Origin: JAAFHN01 sp031421855
GTDB lineage: Bacteria; Pseudomonadota; Gammaproteobacteria; Burkholderiales; Burkholderiaceae_C
Direction: 5' to 3'
Length of the DNA stretch: 36,596 bases
Assembly: GCA_031421855.1 (NCBI GenBank)
Contig: JANOPN010000083.1
Span: 1-36,596, forward strand
A model generated the notes under the pieces. That model did not search any database, was not told the origin of the DNA, and worked only from the letters and a program-made list of their open reading frames with translations. Shown here one piece after another: positions 22,658 to 31,221 of the stretch. Both the position numbers and the translations under genes were made by a program. How positions within the stretch are numbered: the stretch's first letter is position 1; each line of letters opens with the position of its first letter.

Positions 22658-24346
22658 ATGACAACAATCAAACTCCGCAAAACCGCCTTGCATGCGATGT
22701 TTTTTGCTGCTGCTGCGGCCACCTTGGTTGCGTGCGGCGGCGGTGGCTCATCCCCCGCGCCAGCTCCTGCACCCATCGTGATTTTTCCGCCAGCACCTGC
22801 ACCTGCACCTGCACCTGCACCTGCACCTGCACCTGCACCTGCACCTGCACCTGCTCCCACTCCGGCACCTGCCCCGAGCGTGCTGTCGGCATCGTCGCTC
22901 CTCAAATGCGTTTGCAACACCGGGGGCACCAGCTGCGCCCCGTCAAACGCCAATTTTGCGCCCGACGCCTGCACCCCCACTGGAGAGAAGCGGTGGTTGC
23001 GCAGCTTCATCGATGAGAGCTATTTGTTTTATCGTGGCACTCAGGCCTATGTGGCAGCAAGCCCCAGCACGCGCGAGGCGGCCAACCATGTCGGCACCCC
23101 AGTCGCATATTTCAACGACTTGACCAAGGTCGCCAATGCATCTGAGGACAAATTCAGCTTCACGCTAACCACCGCGGAGGCCAACGCCACATTCAGCGGC
23201 GCGGCTCGCGGGGGCTTTGGCATTGAGTTGTCGTCAGCCTACCCAGCCTACCGCGTTGTCTACAACGAGCCGGGATCTCCTGCTGAACGCGCAGGCGTGC
23301 CCCGGGGCGCCACACTTGACAGCATCAACGGCGCACGCATGGTCATCCAAAACGATGCCACCGGCCGCCAGCGCATGTTTTTTCCCAATCAAGCCGCTGT
23401 TAACGCCTTTGTTAGCCCGCCCCTGGGTTCGGTTTTGACTCTGGGCTACGTGCCGCCCAACAGCACCACGGTCGTCACGGTTGCACTCACCGCAGCCAAT
23501 GTCACGCCGAGCCCTGTGTTGATGGACAAAGTCATCGACACACCCTCGGGCAAAGTGGGCTACATCGTGTTTAACGACCACATCGCAACCGCCCAAAACC
23601 AAATGGTCGACGCATTCGCGCGGCTGCAAGCGGCTGGCGTAAGCGACTTGGTGCTCGATCTGCGCTACAACGGCGGCGGCTACTTGTTCATCGCCGCCCA
23701 AGCCGGCTTCATGATTGGCGGCAACCGGGTAGCCAACGTGCCGATCTTTGATCGCCTGACCTACAACGACAAGCGCCAAGCCGACAACATCAGCTACCCG
23801 TTTTTGAACCAATACCTGCAACTGCCCAACATCGCAGGGCAGCGCACAGGCAACTTCTCGACCACGCTCAACTTGCCCCGCGTGTACATCTTGACGCAAA
23901 GCGGTACTTGCTCAGCATCAGAGAGCATCATCAATGGGCTCAAGGGCTCGCGAGTGGGCGCAAACGGGGTTGAAGTCATTCAAATCGGCGGAACCACCTG
24001 CGGCAAACCCTATGGATTCACACAAACCGACAACAACCTCACAGCGCATTTCGGTATTGAATTCCAAGGCCTCAACAACAAGGGCGAGGGCGGCTTTGTC
24101 AACGGCATCGTGCCCAGCTGTTTGGTTGCTGATGACTTGAATCGCCCCTTGGGTGACGTGAACGAGCGCATGCTCGCCACCGCACTGGCCACCCGCGCCA
24201 GCGGCGTTTGCACTGTCGTGGCTTCTGGCAAAGAGCAAGCCCTGTCTGCCAGCGCCACCGAAGTCGGTCGCTCACCGCGCCACATGGCGCTGACCAACAG
24301 CATCCACATCAAAGGATTGAACTTCGCGCCAACGACGCAGCGATGA
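22658..24346 (+). CDS. S41-family peptidase lipoprotein with PDZ domain
   Basis: 562 residues. A lipoprotein signal peptide ends in the lipobox LVAC (Cys26), followed by GGGG and a Pro-Ala tether (about 33-73) built from a hexanucleotide repeat. A PDZ-like domain lies near 185-280 (GGFGIELSS, PGSPAERAGVPRGATLDSING). The C-terminal S41 protease core has DLRYNGGG (334-341), GTCSASES with the catalytic Ser near 419-421, and Lys450 in CGKPYGF as the likely general base. It should act in the periplasm, anchored to a membrane. The ATG has GAGGGA just upstream. Upstream, TACAAT at 22582-22587 could be a -10 box. A strong terminator follows. Confidence 0.9.
   Translation: MTTIKLRKTALHAMFFAAAAATLVACGGGGSSPAPAPAPIVIFPPAPAPAPAPAPAPAPAPAPAPAPTPAPAPSVLSASSLLKCVCNTGGTSCAPSNANFAPDACTPTGEKRWLRSFIDESYLFYRGTQAYVAASPSTREAANHVGTPVAYFNDLTKVANASEDKFSFTLTTAEANATFSGAARGGFGIELSSAYPAYRVVYNEPGSPAERAGVPRGATLDSINGARMVIQNDATGRQRMFFPNQAAVNAFVSPPLGSVLTLGYVPPNSTTVVTVALTAANVTPSPVLMDKVIDTPSGKVGYIVFNDHIATAQNQMVDAFARLQAAGVSDLVLDLRYNGGGYLFIAAQAGFMIGGNRVANVPIFDRLTYNDKRQADNISYPFLNQYLQLPNIAGQRTGNFSTTLNLPRVYILTQSGTCSASESIINGLKGSRVGANGVEVIQIGGTTCGKPYGFTQTDNNLTAHFGIEFQGLNNKGEGGFVNGIVPSCLVADDLNRPLGDVNERMLATALATRASGVCTVVASGKEQALSASATEVGRSPRHMALTNSIHIKGLNFAPTTQR
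22793..22852 (+). repeat. Hexanucleotide tandem repeat (GCACCT)x10
   Basis: Ten perfect GCACCT units encode Ala-Pro dipeptides in the tether of the S41 lipoprotein. Gain or loss of units keeps the frame, so tether length could vary between strains. Confidence 0.95.
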
Positions 24347-24370
24347 GCAGCGTCAAATTGTTGGGCTCTT

Positions 24371-24420
24371 TAGCTACTATTTGATAGCAACGAACCCAAT
24401 AGATTCGGCGACCGAAGTCG
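24371..24420 (+). repeat. Dispersed repeat, copy e
   Basis: TAGCTACTATTTGATAGC, then AACGAACCCAATAGATTCGG and CGACCGAAG. It has the most complete left end of the family and lies between the S41 peptidase stop and its terminator. Confidence 0.85.
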
Positions 24421-24432
24421 AATTTGTCCAAT

Positions 24433-24467
24433 AAAAGGGCTTCCAGCGCATGTTGGAAGCCCTTTTT
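24433..24467 (+). terminator. Bidirectional terminator between S41 peptidase and plsC-like genes
   Basis: A perfect 13-bp stem, AAAAGGGCTTCCA with TGGAAGCCCTTTT, with T-runs on both strands. It serves both convergent genes; the plsC-like stop is 2 bp away. Confidence 0.95.
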
Positions 24468-24468
24468 G

Positions 24469-25251
24469 CTAATTGATCAATTCGCGATGAGCTTTTGATA
24501 CTTGGGTGTGCAGGTCATTTGACCAGTCACGGCGGTCACGCCCACTCGCTGCATCAGGAGCCAAGAACCGCACTCGCACCTCAATTGGCGGGCTGCGCAG
24601 CAGCTTGAGCACTGAGCTGGCCAAGGTGGCCTCGCCTTCGTAGCTGGCTGCCATGGTCGGTTGCCCCGTTATTGGGTCAACAAAGACGAAGGCCACGGGC
24701 AGCACGGGCACGTCAGCACTCAGCGCGGCTTGCAGCAAATTGGCATGAAATGGCAGCAGCGAGCGTCCGTTGCTGACTGTGCCTTCGGGGAACACACCCA
24801 CGCAGTCACCGCGCCCCAGCGCTTCAACCATGGTGTGAACCATGCGCAGGGCATCGCGTTTGCGTGAACGCTCAATGTAGAGCGTGCCGGCCTCGGTCGC
24901 CATCAAACCCAAAAACGGCCACGCCGCCACCTCAGACTTGCTCACAAACCGCACTGGGCGGGTTGCGAGCAAAACCAAAATGTCAAGCCACGAGATGTGG
25001 TTGGCGACCATCAGCATGCCAGTCACGCCATCGACGCCCGCTGGCCGCGCCACACCTTGCACCACCAAGCGCACGCCCAGCACCTTTAAAAACCCTTGCG
25101 CCCAAGCCTGCACGTGCGCTTGGCGCTGGGGCTGCGGCAACCCACCAAACCGGGTGCGAATGGTGACGTAGCCCGAGCAAACATGCGCCAGAACCCGAGC
25201 CAAGCGAAACAGCGCCCGCCCATTCGCCGCCCAACGCGTCGCCCAACTCAT
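24469..25251 (-). CDS. 1-acyl-glycerol-3-phosphate acyltransferase (PlsC-like)
   Basis: 260 residues. Transfers an acyl chain to lysophosphatidic acid in phospholipid synthesis at the inner membrane. The acyltransferase motifs are intact: NHISWLD with His85 and Asp90 (HX4D), the second block GTLYIERSRKRDA, and FPEGT (154-158). The N-terminal part is moderately hydrophobic. Its ATG shares one base with the pyrC' stop (TGATG), so it is the last gene of the yqgE-ruvX-pyrR-pyrB-pyrC' transcript. The exact lysolipid substrate is inferred. Confidence 0.9.
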   Translation of the reverse strand: MSWATRWAANGRALFRLARVLAHVCSGYVTIRTRFGGLPQPQRQAHVQAWAQGFLKVLGVRLVVQGVARPAGVDGVTGMLMVANHISWLDILVLLATRPVRFVSKSEVAAWPFLGLMATEAGTLYIERSRKRDALRMVHTMVEALGRGDCVGVFPEGTVSNGRSLLPFHANLLQAALSADVPVLPVAFVFVDPITGQPTMAASYEGEATLASSVLKLLRSPPIEVRVRFLAPDAASGRDRRDWSNDLHTQVSKAHRELIN

Positions 25252-26558
25252 CAGACAACCGCGCGCTCAAACACCCGCTGCCCAGCCACCCAAGTACCCA
25301 GCACGCGGGCGGGCAAAGCCATGCCTGTGGCATCTTGCGCAAACGGTGTGTGTTGGCTTTGACTGAGCAAGCGCTCGGGGCCAACTTGCCAAACAGCGCA
25401 AAGATCAACCAAACACAAGTCAGCAGGCGCGCCCACGGCCAACCGCCCAGCCGTTTTCGAGCCGATCACCGAACCCGCGCCACAAGTCACAGCCGTCAAC
25501 GCACGCATGAGCATTGATCTGTCGGCCCCGGCCCACTTGATGGCCAAGCTCAAAAGCAGCTCGATTGAGCTCGCCCCCGGTGTGGACTGCGCAAATGGCA
25601 CGTTTTTTTCGTCGGCCTGCACCGGCGTGTGGTCTGACACCAAGGCATCAATCGTGCCGTCAGCCAAGGCGGCCTGTAGCGCGTCTCGGTCACGCTGCTG
25701 GCGCAGCACCGGGCGAAGGTGCATGCGCGAGTCAAAGTGACCCAAATCGGCATCGGTGAGGTGGAGGTTGTGGACGCTCACATCTGCCGTGACTGCCAAG
25801 CCCTCGCTCTTTGCCGCGCGAACCAACGCAACCCCACTCGCGCTCGATAAACCGCACAGGTGAATTCGGGCACCGGTTGCGCGCATCAACTCAAAAATCA
25901 AATGCAAGGACACCGTTTCGCTTTGAACCGGCACGCCACTGAGCCCCATGCGGGTAGCGACAGCGCCACTGGCGGCCACGCCACCTTTACTCAGGTGCAC
26001 ATCGTCAGGCCGCAACCAAACGGTCAACCCAAAAGTTGTCGCGTATTGCAGCGCCCGAAGCATCACCAGACTGCTCGCCAGCGGCGTGTGCGCTTGGCTC
26101 AAGCCCACGCATCCAGCCTCGGCTAACTCTGCCATCTCGGTGAGCACCTCACCTTTGAGGCCGCGAGTCAGCGCGCCCAAAGGCAATACCCGCGCCCCGC
26201 TCAGGCGCTGGCTGCGGGTGCGCAGCATCTCGACCAAGCCCGGCTCATCCAACACGGGGTCGGTGTCGGGTGGGCACACCAAGGTGGTGACGCCGCCAGC
26301 GACCGCCGCCCGGGTTTCGCTGGCGAGCATGCCCGCATGCTCATGCCCCGGCTCGCGCAGGCGCGCGCACAGGTCAACCAAACCCGGCAGCACATGCAAA
26401 CCCGAGCCGTCGATCGTGTGGTTTGGCACAAAGCCGCTTGGCAGCGCGCCGATGCCCACGATCAGGCCCCCAGCGATGGCCACATCGGCCACTGCGTCAA
26501 AACCGCAGGCGGGGTCAATGACGTGTGCGCCGCGAATGAGTGTGGTTTCAGTGTTCAT
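25251..26558 (-). CDS. pyrC': Dihydroorotase-like subunit of aspartate transcarbamoylase (inactive DHOase)
   Basis: 435 residues with a full-length class-I dihydroorotase fold. The metal motif, normally DLHVHLREPG, reads D62-L-C-A-R66-LREPG, so both zinc-binding histidines are lost. The HxS region reads HLCGLSSASG, and the SDHTPV block (309 on) lacks the usual trailing His. It should not hydrolyse dihydroorotate. In Pseudomonas such pyrC' (pyrX) products are known to be structural partners needed by PyrB, and the same role is inferred here. It overlaps pyrB by 4 bp (ATGA). An active dihydroorotase must be encoded elsewhere. Confidence 0.9.
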   Translation of the reverse strand: MNTETTLIRGAHVIDPACGFDAVADVAIAGGLIVGIGALPSGFVPNHTIDGSGLHVLPGLVDLCARLREPGHEHAGMLASETRAAVAGGVTTLVCPPDTDPVLDEPGLVEMLRTRSQRLSGARVLPLGALTRGLKGEVLTEMAELAEAGCVGLSQAHTPLASSLVMLRALQYATTFGLTVWLRPDDVHLSKGGVAASGAVATRMGLSGVPVQSETVSLHLIFELMRATGARIHLCGLSSASGVALVRAAKSEGLAVTADVSVHNLHLTDADLGHFDSRMHLRPVLRQQRDRDALQAALADGTIDALVSDHTPVQADEKNVPFAQSTPGASSIELLLSLAIKWAGADRSMLMRALTAVTCGAGSVIGSKTAGRLAVGAPADLCLVDLCAVWQVGPERLLSQSQHTPFAQDATGMALPARVLGTWVAGQRVFERAVV

Positions 26559-27526
26559 TTGGGTTGTGCCTCGCTGCTGGCCACGATGCTCATGACGGCC
26601 ATTCGAACCGCCACGCCAAATTTGACCTGGGGCAAGATGACTGACTGCGCGCCATCAACCACACTGGAGTCGATCTCCACACCCCGGTTAATGGGGCCGG
26701 GGTGCATGACGATGGCGTCGGGCTTGGCGAGTTTGAGCCGCTGGGCGGTCAAGCCAAACGCCTTGAAAAACGCTTGGCTCGAGGGCAACATCGCGCCGCT
26801 CATCCGCTCGTTTTGTAGGCGCAGCGTGATCACCACGTCCGCGTCTTTGATGCCGTCTTCGAGCGAGTGATGAACACGCACGCCCATGGGCGCCAAGTCA
26901 CCGGGTATCAGCGTTTTCGGGCCGACCACCCGCACCTCGGGGCAACCCAGGGTGGTGAGCGCGTGGATGTCGCTGCGGGCCACGCGGGAGTGCAGCACGT
27001 CGCCAACGATGGCCACCGTGAGCTTGGAAAAATCGCCCTTGTAGTGGCGAATGGTGTACATGTCGAGCAAGCCCTGGGTTGGGTGCTCGTGTCGGCCATC
27101 GCCCGCATTGATGACGTGAACGTGCGGCGCAACATGCTGCGCAATCAAGTGCGGCGCACCCGATTCGCCGTGGCGAACCACAAAAATGTCGGCGGCCATG
27201 GCGCTCAAATTGGCGATGGTGTCGAGTAAGGTCTCGCCCTTGCTGGTTGAGCTGTGGCCAATGTCCAGATTGATCACATCCGCACTCAATCGGGTTGCAG
27301 CGATGTCAAATGTGGTGCGGGTGCGGGTGGAATTTTCAAAAAACAAATTAAACACCGAGCGCCCACGCAGCAGTGGCACCTTTTTGACCTCGCGGTCGTT
27401 CACGCTGACAAATGTGCCTGCCGTATCCAAAATATGGGTCAGCATGGCCCGGTTCAGGCCCTCGATGCCCAGCAAATGCACGAGTTCGCCGCGCGAGTTG
27501 AGTTGAGGGTTGCGCTTGTTGAGCAC
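26555..27526 (-). CDS. pyrB: Aspartate carbamoyltransferase catalytic subunit
   Basis: 323 residues. Catalyses carbamoyl phosphate + aspartate to carbamoyl aspartate, the committed step of pyrimidine synthesis. The carbamoyl-phosphate loop STRTR (66-70, in FFENSTRTRTTF), the HPTQGLLD segment and HPGPINRG near the C terminus are intact. The start is GTG at 27526, preceded by AAGGAG that overlaps the pyrR stop, with 7 bp spacing. It lies 4 bp after pyrR and overlaps pyrC' by 4 bp. No pyrI regulatory gene is present, as expected for the PyrB-PyrC' type of holoenzyme. Confidence 0.97.
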   Translation of the reverse strand: MLNKRNPQLNSRGELVHLLGIEGLNRAMLTHILDTAGTFVSVNDREVKKVPLLRGRSVFNLFFENSTRTRTTFDIAATRLSADVINLDIGHSSTSKGETLLDTIANLSAMAADIFVVRHGESGAPHLIAQHVAPHVHVINAGDGRHEHPTQGLLDMYTIRHYKGDFSKLTVAIVGDVLHSRVARSDIHALTTLGCPEVRVVGPKTLIPGDLAPMGVRVHHSLEDGIKDADVVITLRLQNERMSGAMLPSSQAFFKAFGLTAQRLKLAKPDAIVMHPGPINRGVEIDSSVVDGAQSVILPQVKFGVAVRMAVMSIVASSEAQPK

Positions 27527-27530
27527 GGGC

Positions 27531-28031
27531 TCACTCCTTCAAAGAAAACGTAAAGCCGCCGCCCGGTGCCTGCGCCAAGGCCAAATGCTGCTCGGCGGGC
27601 AAGCCGACTCGCGCCGCCGCGCAGTCAGCGGCAAACGGCAGCTCACGCCCCCCACGGTCAACCAAAACCGCCAAGCGCACGCTGGCTGGGCGACCAAAAT
27701 CGTACAACTCATTGATCACCGCGCGAATGGTCCGACCCGTGAATAGCACGTCGTCAATCAACCAGATCGACGCGCCATTGATCTCAAACGGCAAGGTCGT
27801 GCTCGCGCTCGCGGCCCCAGACACCAAGCCGCGTTTTGCAAAGTCATCGCGGTGCATGGCCGACGAGATCACGCCTGCGGGTGTGGGGCGATTCAGGTCC
27901 TGCGCCAAAGCTTGCGCAAGCCACGCCCCACCAGAGGCGATGCCGACCAGCTGGTCTTGCGGTTGCAGTCGTGTGCGCAAATCGGCTTTCAAAGCGTCAT
28001 ACAAAGCGTTGGCATCCAGCGCAAGGGTCAT
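27531..28031 (-). CDS. pyrR: PyrR bifunctional regulator/uracil phosphoribosyltransferase
   Basis: 166 residues with a type-I phosphoribosyltransferase fold. The PRPP-binding motif is IDDVLFTGRT (92-101). The loop following SSAMHRDDFAKRG is typical of PyrR. In Firmicutes PyrR is an RNA-binding attenuator; in proteobacteria that role is less certain and the protein may act mainly as uracil phosphoribosyltransferase or as a transcription regulator. I see no PyrR-binding attenuator in this compact operon, where the genes overlap. Its ATG overlaps the ruvX stop (ATGA). Confidence 0.93.
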   Translation of the reverse strand: MTLALDANALYDALKADLRTRLQPQDQLVGIASGGAWLAQALAQDLNRPTPAGVISSAMHRDDFAKRGLVSGAASASTTLPFEINGASIWLIDDVLFTGRTIRAVINELYDFGRPASVRLAVLVDRGGRELPFAADCAAARVGLPAEQHLALAQAPGGGFTFSLKE

Positions 28032-28432
28032 ACCTGGCTCCTAAAAAATTGTTCCGCGATCAATTGCGCGGCCACGCCGTCCAAGTCGCTCGCGCCGGCA
28101 CTTTGGGCTTCGGCGCTCGTGTAGCGTTCATCGACTTCGTGGACCACCAAGCCGTGGCGACCGTGCAGCTGGCGGGCAAACTTCTTGCACTGCGCCGTCA
28201 TCTCGTGCGCCGCACCGTCTGGGTGACAAGGCACGCCAACCACCAACGCATCGGGCTCCCACTCGGCAATGAGTTTGGCAATGTGAGCCCACCGCGCGTC
28301 GCCCACCAAAGCCATGGTGCGCAGCGGCTGAGCGCTGCCAGTCAAACCATTGCCAATCGCGACACCGGTTCGCTTGAGGCCAAAATCAAACGCGAGAACG
28401 CGCTGTGCTTGCCCGACTTGAAGCGCCATCAC
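28028..28432 (-). CDS. ruvX: RuvX/YqgF Holliday-junction resolvase-like nuclease
   Basis: 134 residues from GTG at 28432; an ATG at 28429 is equally possible. RNase-H-like fold: the first acidic motif is in VLAFDFGLKRTGVAIG, a second block is VVGVPCHPDG, and DERYTSAEA carries the conserved Glu/Arg, with a final Asp in ASDLDGVAAQLI. Family members process the 5' end of pre-16S rRNA. The gene overlaps both the yqgE stop and the pyrR start. The yqgE-ruvX pair is one of the most conserved in proteobacteria. Confidence 0.93.
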   Translation of the reverse strand: MMALQVGQAQRVLAFDFGLKRTGVAIGNGLTGSAQPLRTMALVGDARWAHIAKLIAEWEPDALVVGVPCHPDGAAHEMTAQCKKFARQLHGRHGLVVHEVDERYTSAEAQSAGASDLDGVAAQLIAEQFFRSQV

Positions 28433-29028
28433 GCGCGTCCGCCAATGGCGCTGAGCGCCACTTCGTCAACGCCCAACAAGGACAACGCCCGTGCATATCG
28501 GTCGGCGATTGGCGTGTCAAAAATCACGGCTTCATCGGCCGCGACGGTGAGCCAGCTGTTCTCCATCAACTCGCTCTCCAACTGTCCCTCGCCCCATGAG
28601 GCGTAGCCCAGCGTCACCAAAACCCGAGTCGGCCCGCCGCCGTTGGCAATGGCCTCCAGCACGTCGCGCGACGTGGTGACATCCAAGCCACCGGGCACCG
28701 CCATGGTGCTGGCGTAAATCGGGGTGTCGTCGGGCGCGTCAATGGCTCGAACCGGCGAATGCAGCACAAAACCCCGGTCGGTGTGCAGGGGACCGCCATG
28801 AAAGACGATTTGCTCTTGCAAGTCGCTGCGCCCAAGGGGCAAGTCGACCTTGCCAAACAACTCTTGCAGCATGATGTCCGAGGGCTTGTTGATCACGATG
28901 CCCATGGCACCGCGCTCGCTGTGGTCGCAAACATAAACCACGCTTCGGCTGAAGATCGCGTCCCCCAAGCCCGGCATCGCGATCAAGAAGTGGTGCGACA
29001 ACAAGGAAGGTGCAAAATCATCTGACAT
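28429..29028 (-). CDS. yqgE: YqgE/AlgH family protein
   Basis: 199 residues from the ATG at 29028; a GTG lies one codon upstream. The family pattern is clear: FLIAMPGLGDAIFSRSVVYVCDHSERGAMGIVINKP at the N terminus, then FHGGPLHTDRGFVLH, and LGYASWGEGQLESELMENSWL. The function is unknown across the family; AlgH was once tied to alginate regulation in Pseudomonas. First gene of the pyrimidine operon. Only 24 bp separate it from the divergent photolyase start, so the promoters of both must reach into coding sequence. Confidence 0.92.
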   Translation of the reverse strand: MSDDFAPSLLSHHFLIAMPGLGDAIFSRSVVYVCDHSERGAMGIVINKPSDIMLQELFGKVDLPLGRSDLQEQIVFHGGPLHTDRGFVLHSPVRAIDAPDDTPIYASTMAVPGGLDVTTSRDVLEAIANGGGPTRVLVTLGYASWGEGQLESELMENSWLTVAADEAVIFDTPIADRYARALSLLGVDEVALSAIGGRA

Positions 29029-29052
29029 CACCTGATTTTATTGCCTCGCCAA

Positions 29053-30552
29053 ATGCCACCAACTGCCTCGAACACCAACCCAACTATTGACCCATTGCCG
29101 CGTGGCCTGATGTGGTTTCGGCGCGACCTGCGCGTCAGCGACAACGCCGCCTTGCACCACGCCCTCAAGCGCTGCAAGCAAGTTTGGTGCGTTTTCATCC
29201 TCGACCGCGCCATTTTGGACGCGCTGCCACGATCGGACAGGCGGGTTGAGTTCATTTTGGGCAGTCTGGGCGAACTGGACTCGGGCTTGCGCTCAATGAC
29301 CGCCGCACCACAGGGCGGCTTGATCGTGCGCCACGCTTGGAGCGAAGAGGCCATCCCGGCACTGGCCAAGAGCTTGGGCGTGCAGGCCGTTTTTGCCAAC
29401 CACGACGATGAGCCCCAAGCGTTGGCGCGCGACGCCCAGGTTCGCGGCGCGCTGTCACGCTTGGGTGTTTCGCTGAACACGTTCAAAGACCATGTGATTT
29501 TTGAGCGGCAAGAGGTTCTCACGCAAATGGCTCGGCCGTTTTCGGTCTTCACGCCTTACAAAAACGCTTGGCTCAAGAAGATTGACGACTTCTACCTCAG
29601 CGCCTACTCCATCAAACGCCACGCGCAGTCGCTTGCGACGATTCCGCAAGCTCACCACCAAGCCATGCCCAGTTTGGCCGAAATCGGATTTGAGCCCACC
29701 AACTTGACTGCATTGGGAGTCAAAGTGGGCCTATCCGGCGGACAAGCCCTGCTTGACGATTTTTTGCCTCGCATGCAGCACTATGGCCAAGCCCGCGACT
29801 ACCCCGCCATCAAAGGCCCCAGCTACCTCGGGGTGCACCTGCGCTTTGGCACGGTGAGCATTCGCCAACTGGCTCGCATGGGCTGGGCCGAGCACAAAGG
29901 CGGCAACGCCGGGGCCAGTGTGTGGCTGTCCGAGTTGATTTGGCGCGATTTTTATGCCCAAATTTTGGCCAATTTCCCACATGTCGCGCGCGCCTCGTTC
30001 AAGCCAGCCTACGACACGATCAAATGGGAAAGCGGCAAGTCGGCCAAGGCACTGTTTGCCGCTTGGTGCGAGGGTCGCACCGGCTACCCACTGGTTGATG
30101 CAGCCATGGCGCAAATCAACCAAACCGGCTACATGCACAACCGCCTGCGCATGGTGGTGGCCAGCTTCTTGACCAAAGACTTGGGCCTTGATTGGCGCTG
30201 GGGCGAGGCCTACTTTGCCGAAAAGCTCATTGACTTCGATCTGAGCGCCAACAACGGCGGCTGGCAATGGGCCTCCAGCAGCGGCTGCGACGCGCAGCCC
30301 TACTTTCGCATCTTCAACCCCACCAGCCAAAGCGAGCGATTTGATGCAGACGGCAAATTCATTCGCCGCTACCTGCCTGTTTTGGCCAAACTGCCCAACA
30401 AAGCCCTGCATGCACCGTGGCTGGCCTCCCCCCTGGAGCTGCAAGCCGCAGGCGTGAGCTTGGGCACCAACTACCCCGCACCCATCGTGCAGCACGATGT
30501 GGCCAGACTCAAAACTCTGGAGCGGTATGCGGTGGTGAAGGTGACGGCATAA
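29053..30552 (+). CDS. phrB: Deoxyribodipyrimidine photolyase (class I CPD photolyase)
   Basis: 499 residues from the ATG at 29053; a TTG at 29041 would add four. Repairs cyclobutane pyrimidine dimers using blue light and FADH-. The N-terminal antenna domain starts LMWFRRDLRVSDNAAL. The FAD/DNA-binding part holds WLSELIWRDFYAQIL, TGYPLVDAAMAQINQTGYMHNRLRM and NNGGWQWASSSGCDAQPYFRIFNP, all family hallmarks including the Trp electron-transfer region. The antenna chromophore cannot be told by eye. Divergent from yqgE. Confidence 0.96.
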   Translation: MPPTASNTNPTIDPLPRGLMWFRRDLRVSDNAALHHALKRCKQVWCVFILDRAILDALPRSDRRVEFILGSLGELDSGLRSMTAAPQGGLIVRHAWSEEAIPALAKSLGVQAVFANHDDEPQALARDAQVRGALSRLGVSLNTFKDHVIFERQEVLTQMARPFSVFTPYKNAWLKKIDDFYLSAYSIKRHAQSLATIPQAHHQAMPSLAEIGFEPTNLTALGVKVGLSGGQALLDDFLPRMQHYGQARDYPAIKGPSYLGVHLRFGTVSIRQLARMGWAEHKGGNAGASVWLSELIWRDFYAQILANFPHVARASFKPAYDTIKWESGKSAKALFAAWCEGRTGYPLVDAAMAQINQTGYMHNRLRMVVASFLTKDLGLDWRWGEAYFAEKLIDFDLSANNGGWQWASSSGCDAQPYFRIFNPTSQSERFDADGKFIRRYLPVLAKLPNKALHAPWLASPLELQAAGVSLGTNYPAPIVQHDVARLKTLERYAVVKVTA

Positions 30553-30580
30553 CCGAGGCAACCCGAGGCAATCCGAGGCA
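30551..30580 (+). repeat. Decamer tandem repeat downstream of the photolyase gene
   Basis: Three copies of the 10-mer A-N-CCGAGGCA (N = A, C, T) directly after, and touching, the photolyase stop codon. Only the second base varies. Confidence 0.9.
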
Positions 30581-30628
30581 CTCACTGACAAATCTGATCG
30601 ACTCAGCACCACTTGCGCAGTGCAAACC

Positions 30629-31096
30629 TCAAAACCCCTTTTTCTCCACCCGCTTGTGGGCATCGTTGACCAGCATCAGGGCAGCCGAGCCGTAGTACTT
30701 GTGATATTCGGCCACCATTTCTCCATTAGCAATGACAGGGTCGGTCTCCGTCAGTCGCTTGGCCTCGTCAATGTCGGTCACGGCCAAAATGAACAAACCC
30801 CGCCAACCGCCCACGCCATCGAACGGCCCGGCAAGGGCTAACTTGCCCTCAGACGCGAGTCGATTGATGTTGGCGAAATGCCCCTTGAACATTGAGTCTC
30901 GCTCTTTGCCGGCGGGCATGGGTGTTGGCCCGGTTTTCAGCACGACCAGCACGTAGCGGCGCATGCCATAGTCGTCTGCACCGACAGACTTTGCAAGCTC
31001 AGCATCAAATGATGGCTTCACCGGCGCTGGGAGTGACTGGGCCGCTGCGCCACCCGCCACCAAGGCGGCAGCCATGAAAGTCGCAAGTCGTTGCAT
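30629..31096 (-). CDS. Exported YciI-like protein
   Basis: 155 residues. A signal peptide (MQRLATFMAAALVAGGAAAQS) is followed by a YciI/YCII-like ferredoxin-fold domain: RRYVLVVLKTGPTPMPAGKERDSMFKGHFANINRLASEGKLALAGPF, then WRGLFILAVTDIDEAKRLTETDPVIANG. The HFANINRLASEG and TDPV blocks hold the residues usually conserved in YciI. Most YciI proteins are cytosolic, so the exported form is a variant; its substrate is unknown. The ATG has AGGTGA just upstream. It stands alone, converging on the photolyase gene. Confidence 0.85.
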   Translation of the reverse strand: MQRLATFMAAALVAGGAAAQSLPAPVKPSFDAELAKSVGADDYGMRRYVLVVLKTGPTPMPAGKERDSMFKGHFANINRLASEGKLALAGPFDGVGGWRGLFILAVTDIDEAKRLTETDPVIANGEMVAEYHKYYGSAALMLVNDAHKRVEKKGF

Positions 31097-31147
31097 CAGA
31101 TCACCTCGCCAAAAGGTTCAGCATACACACCAATCCAATCGATCCTG

Positions 31148-31192
31148 ATTTTGTAGCAACAAACTCAATGGATTCAGTGACCAAGTGCTCAA
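31148..31192 (+). repeat. Dispersed repeat, copy f
   Basis: TGTAGCAACAAACTCAATGG, then ATTCAGTGACCAAGTGC. It lies in the gap between the YciI-like gene start and the LysR gene stop. Confidence 0.85.
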
Positions 31193-31221
31193 ATGTCTCT
31201 TAAAAACCGGAAACAAGTGCT

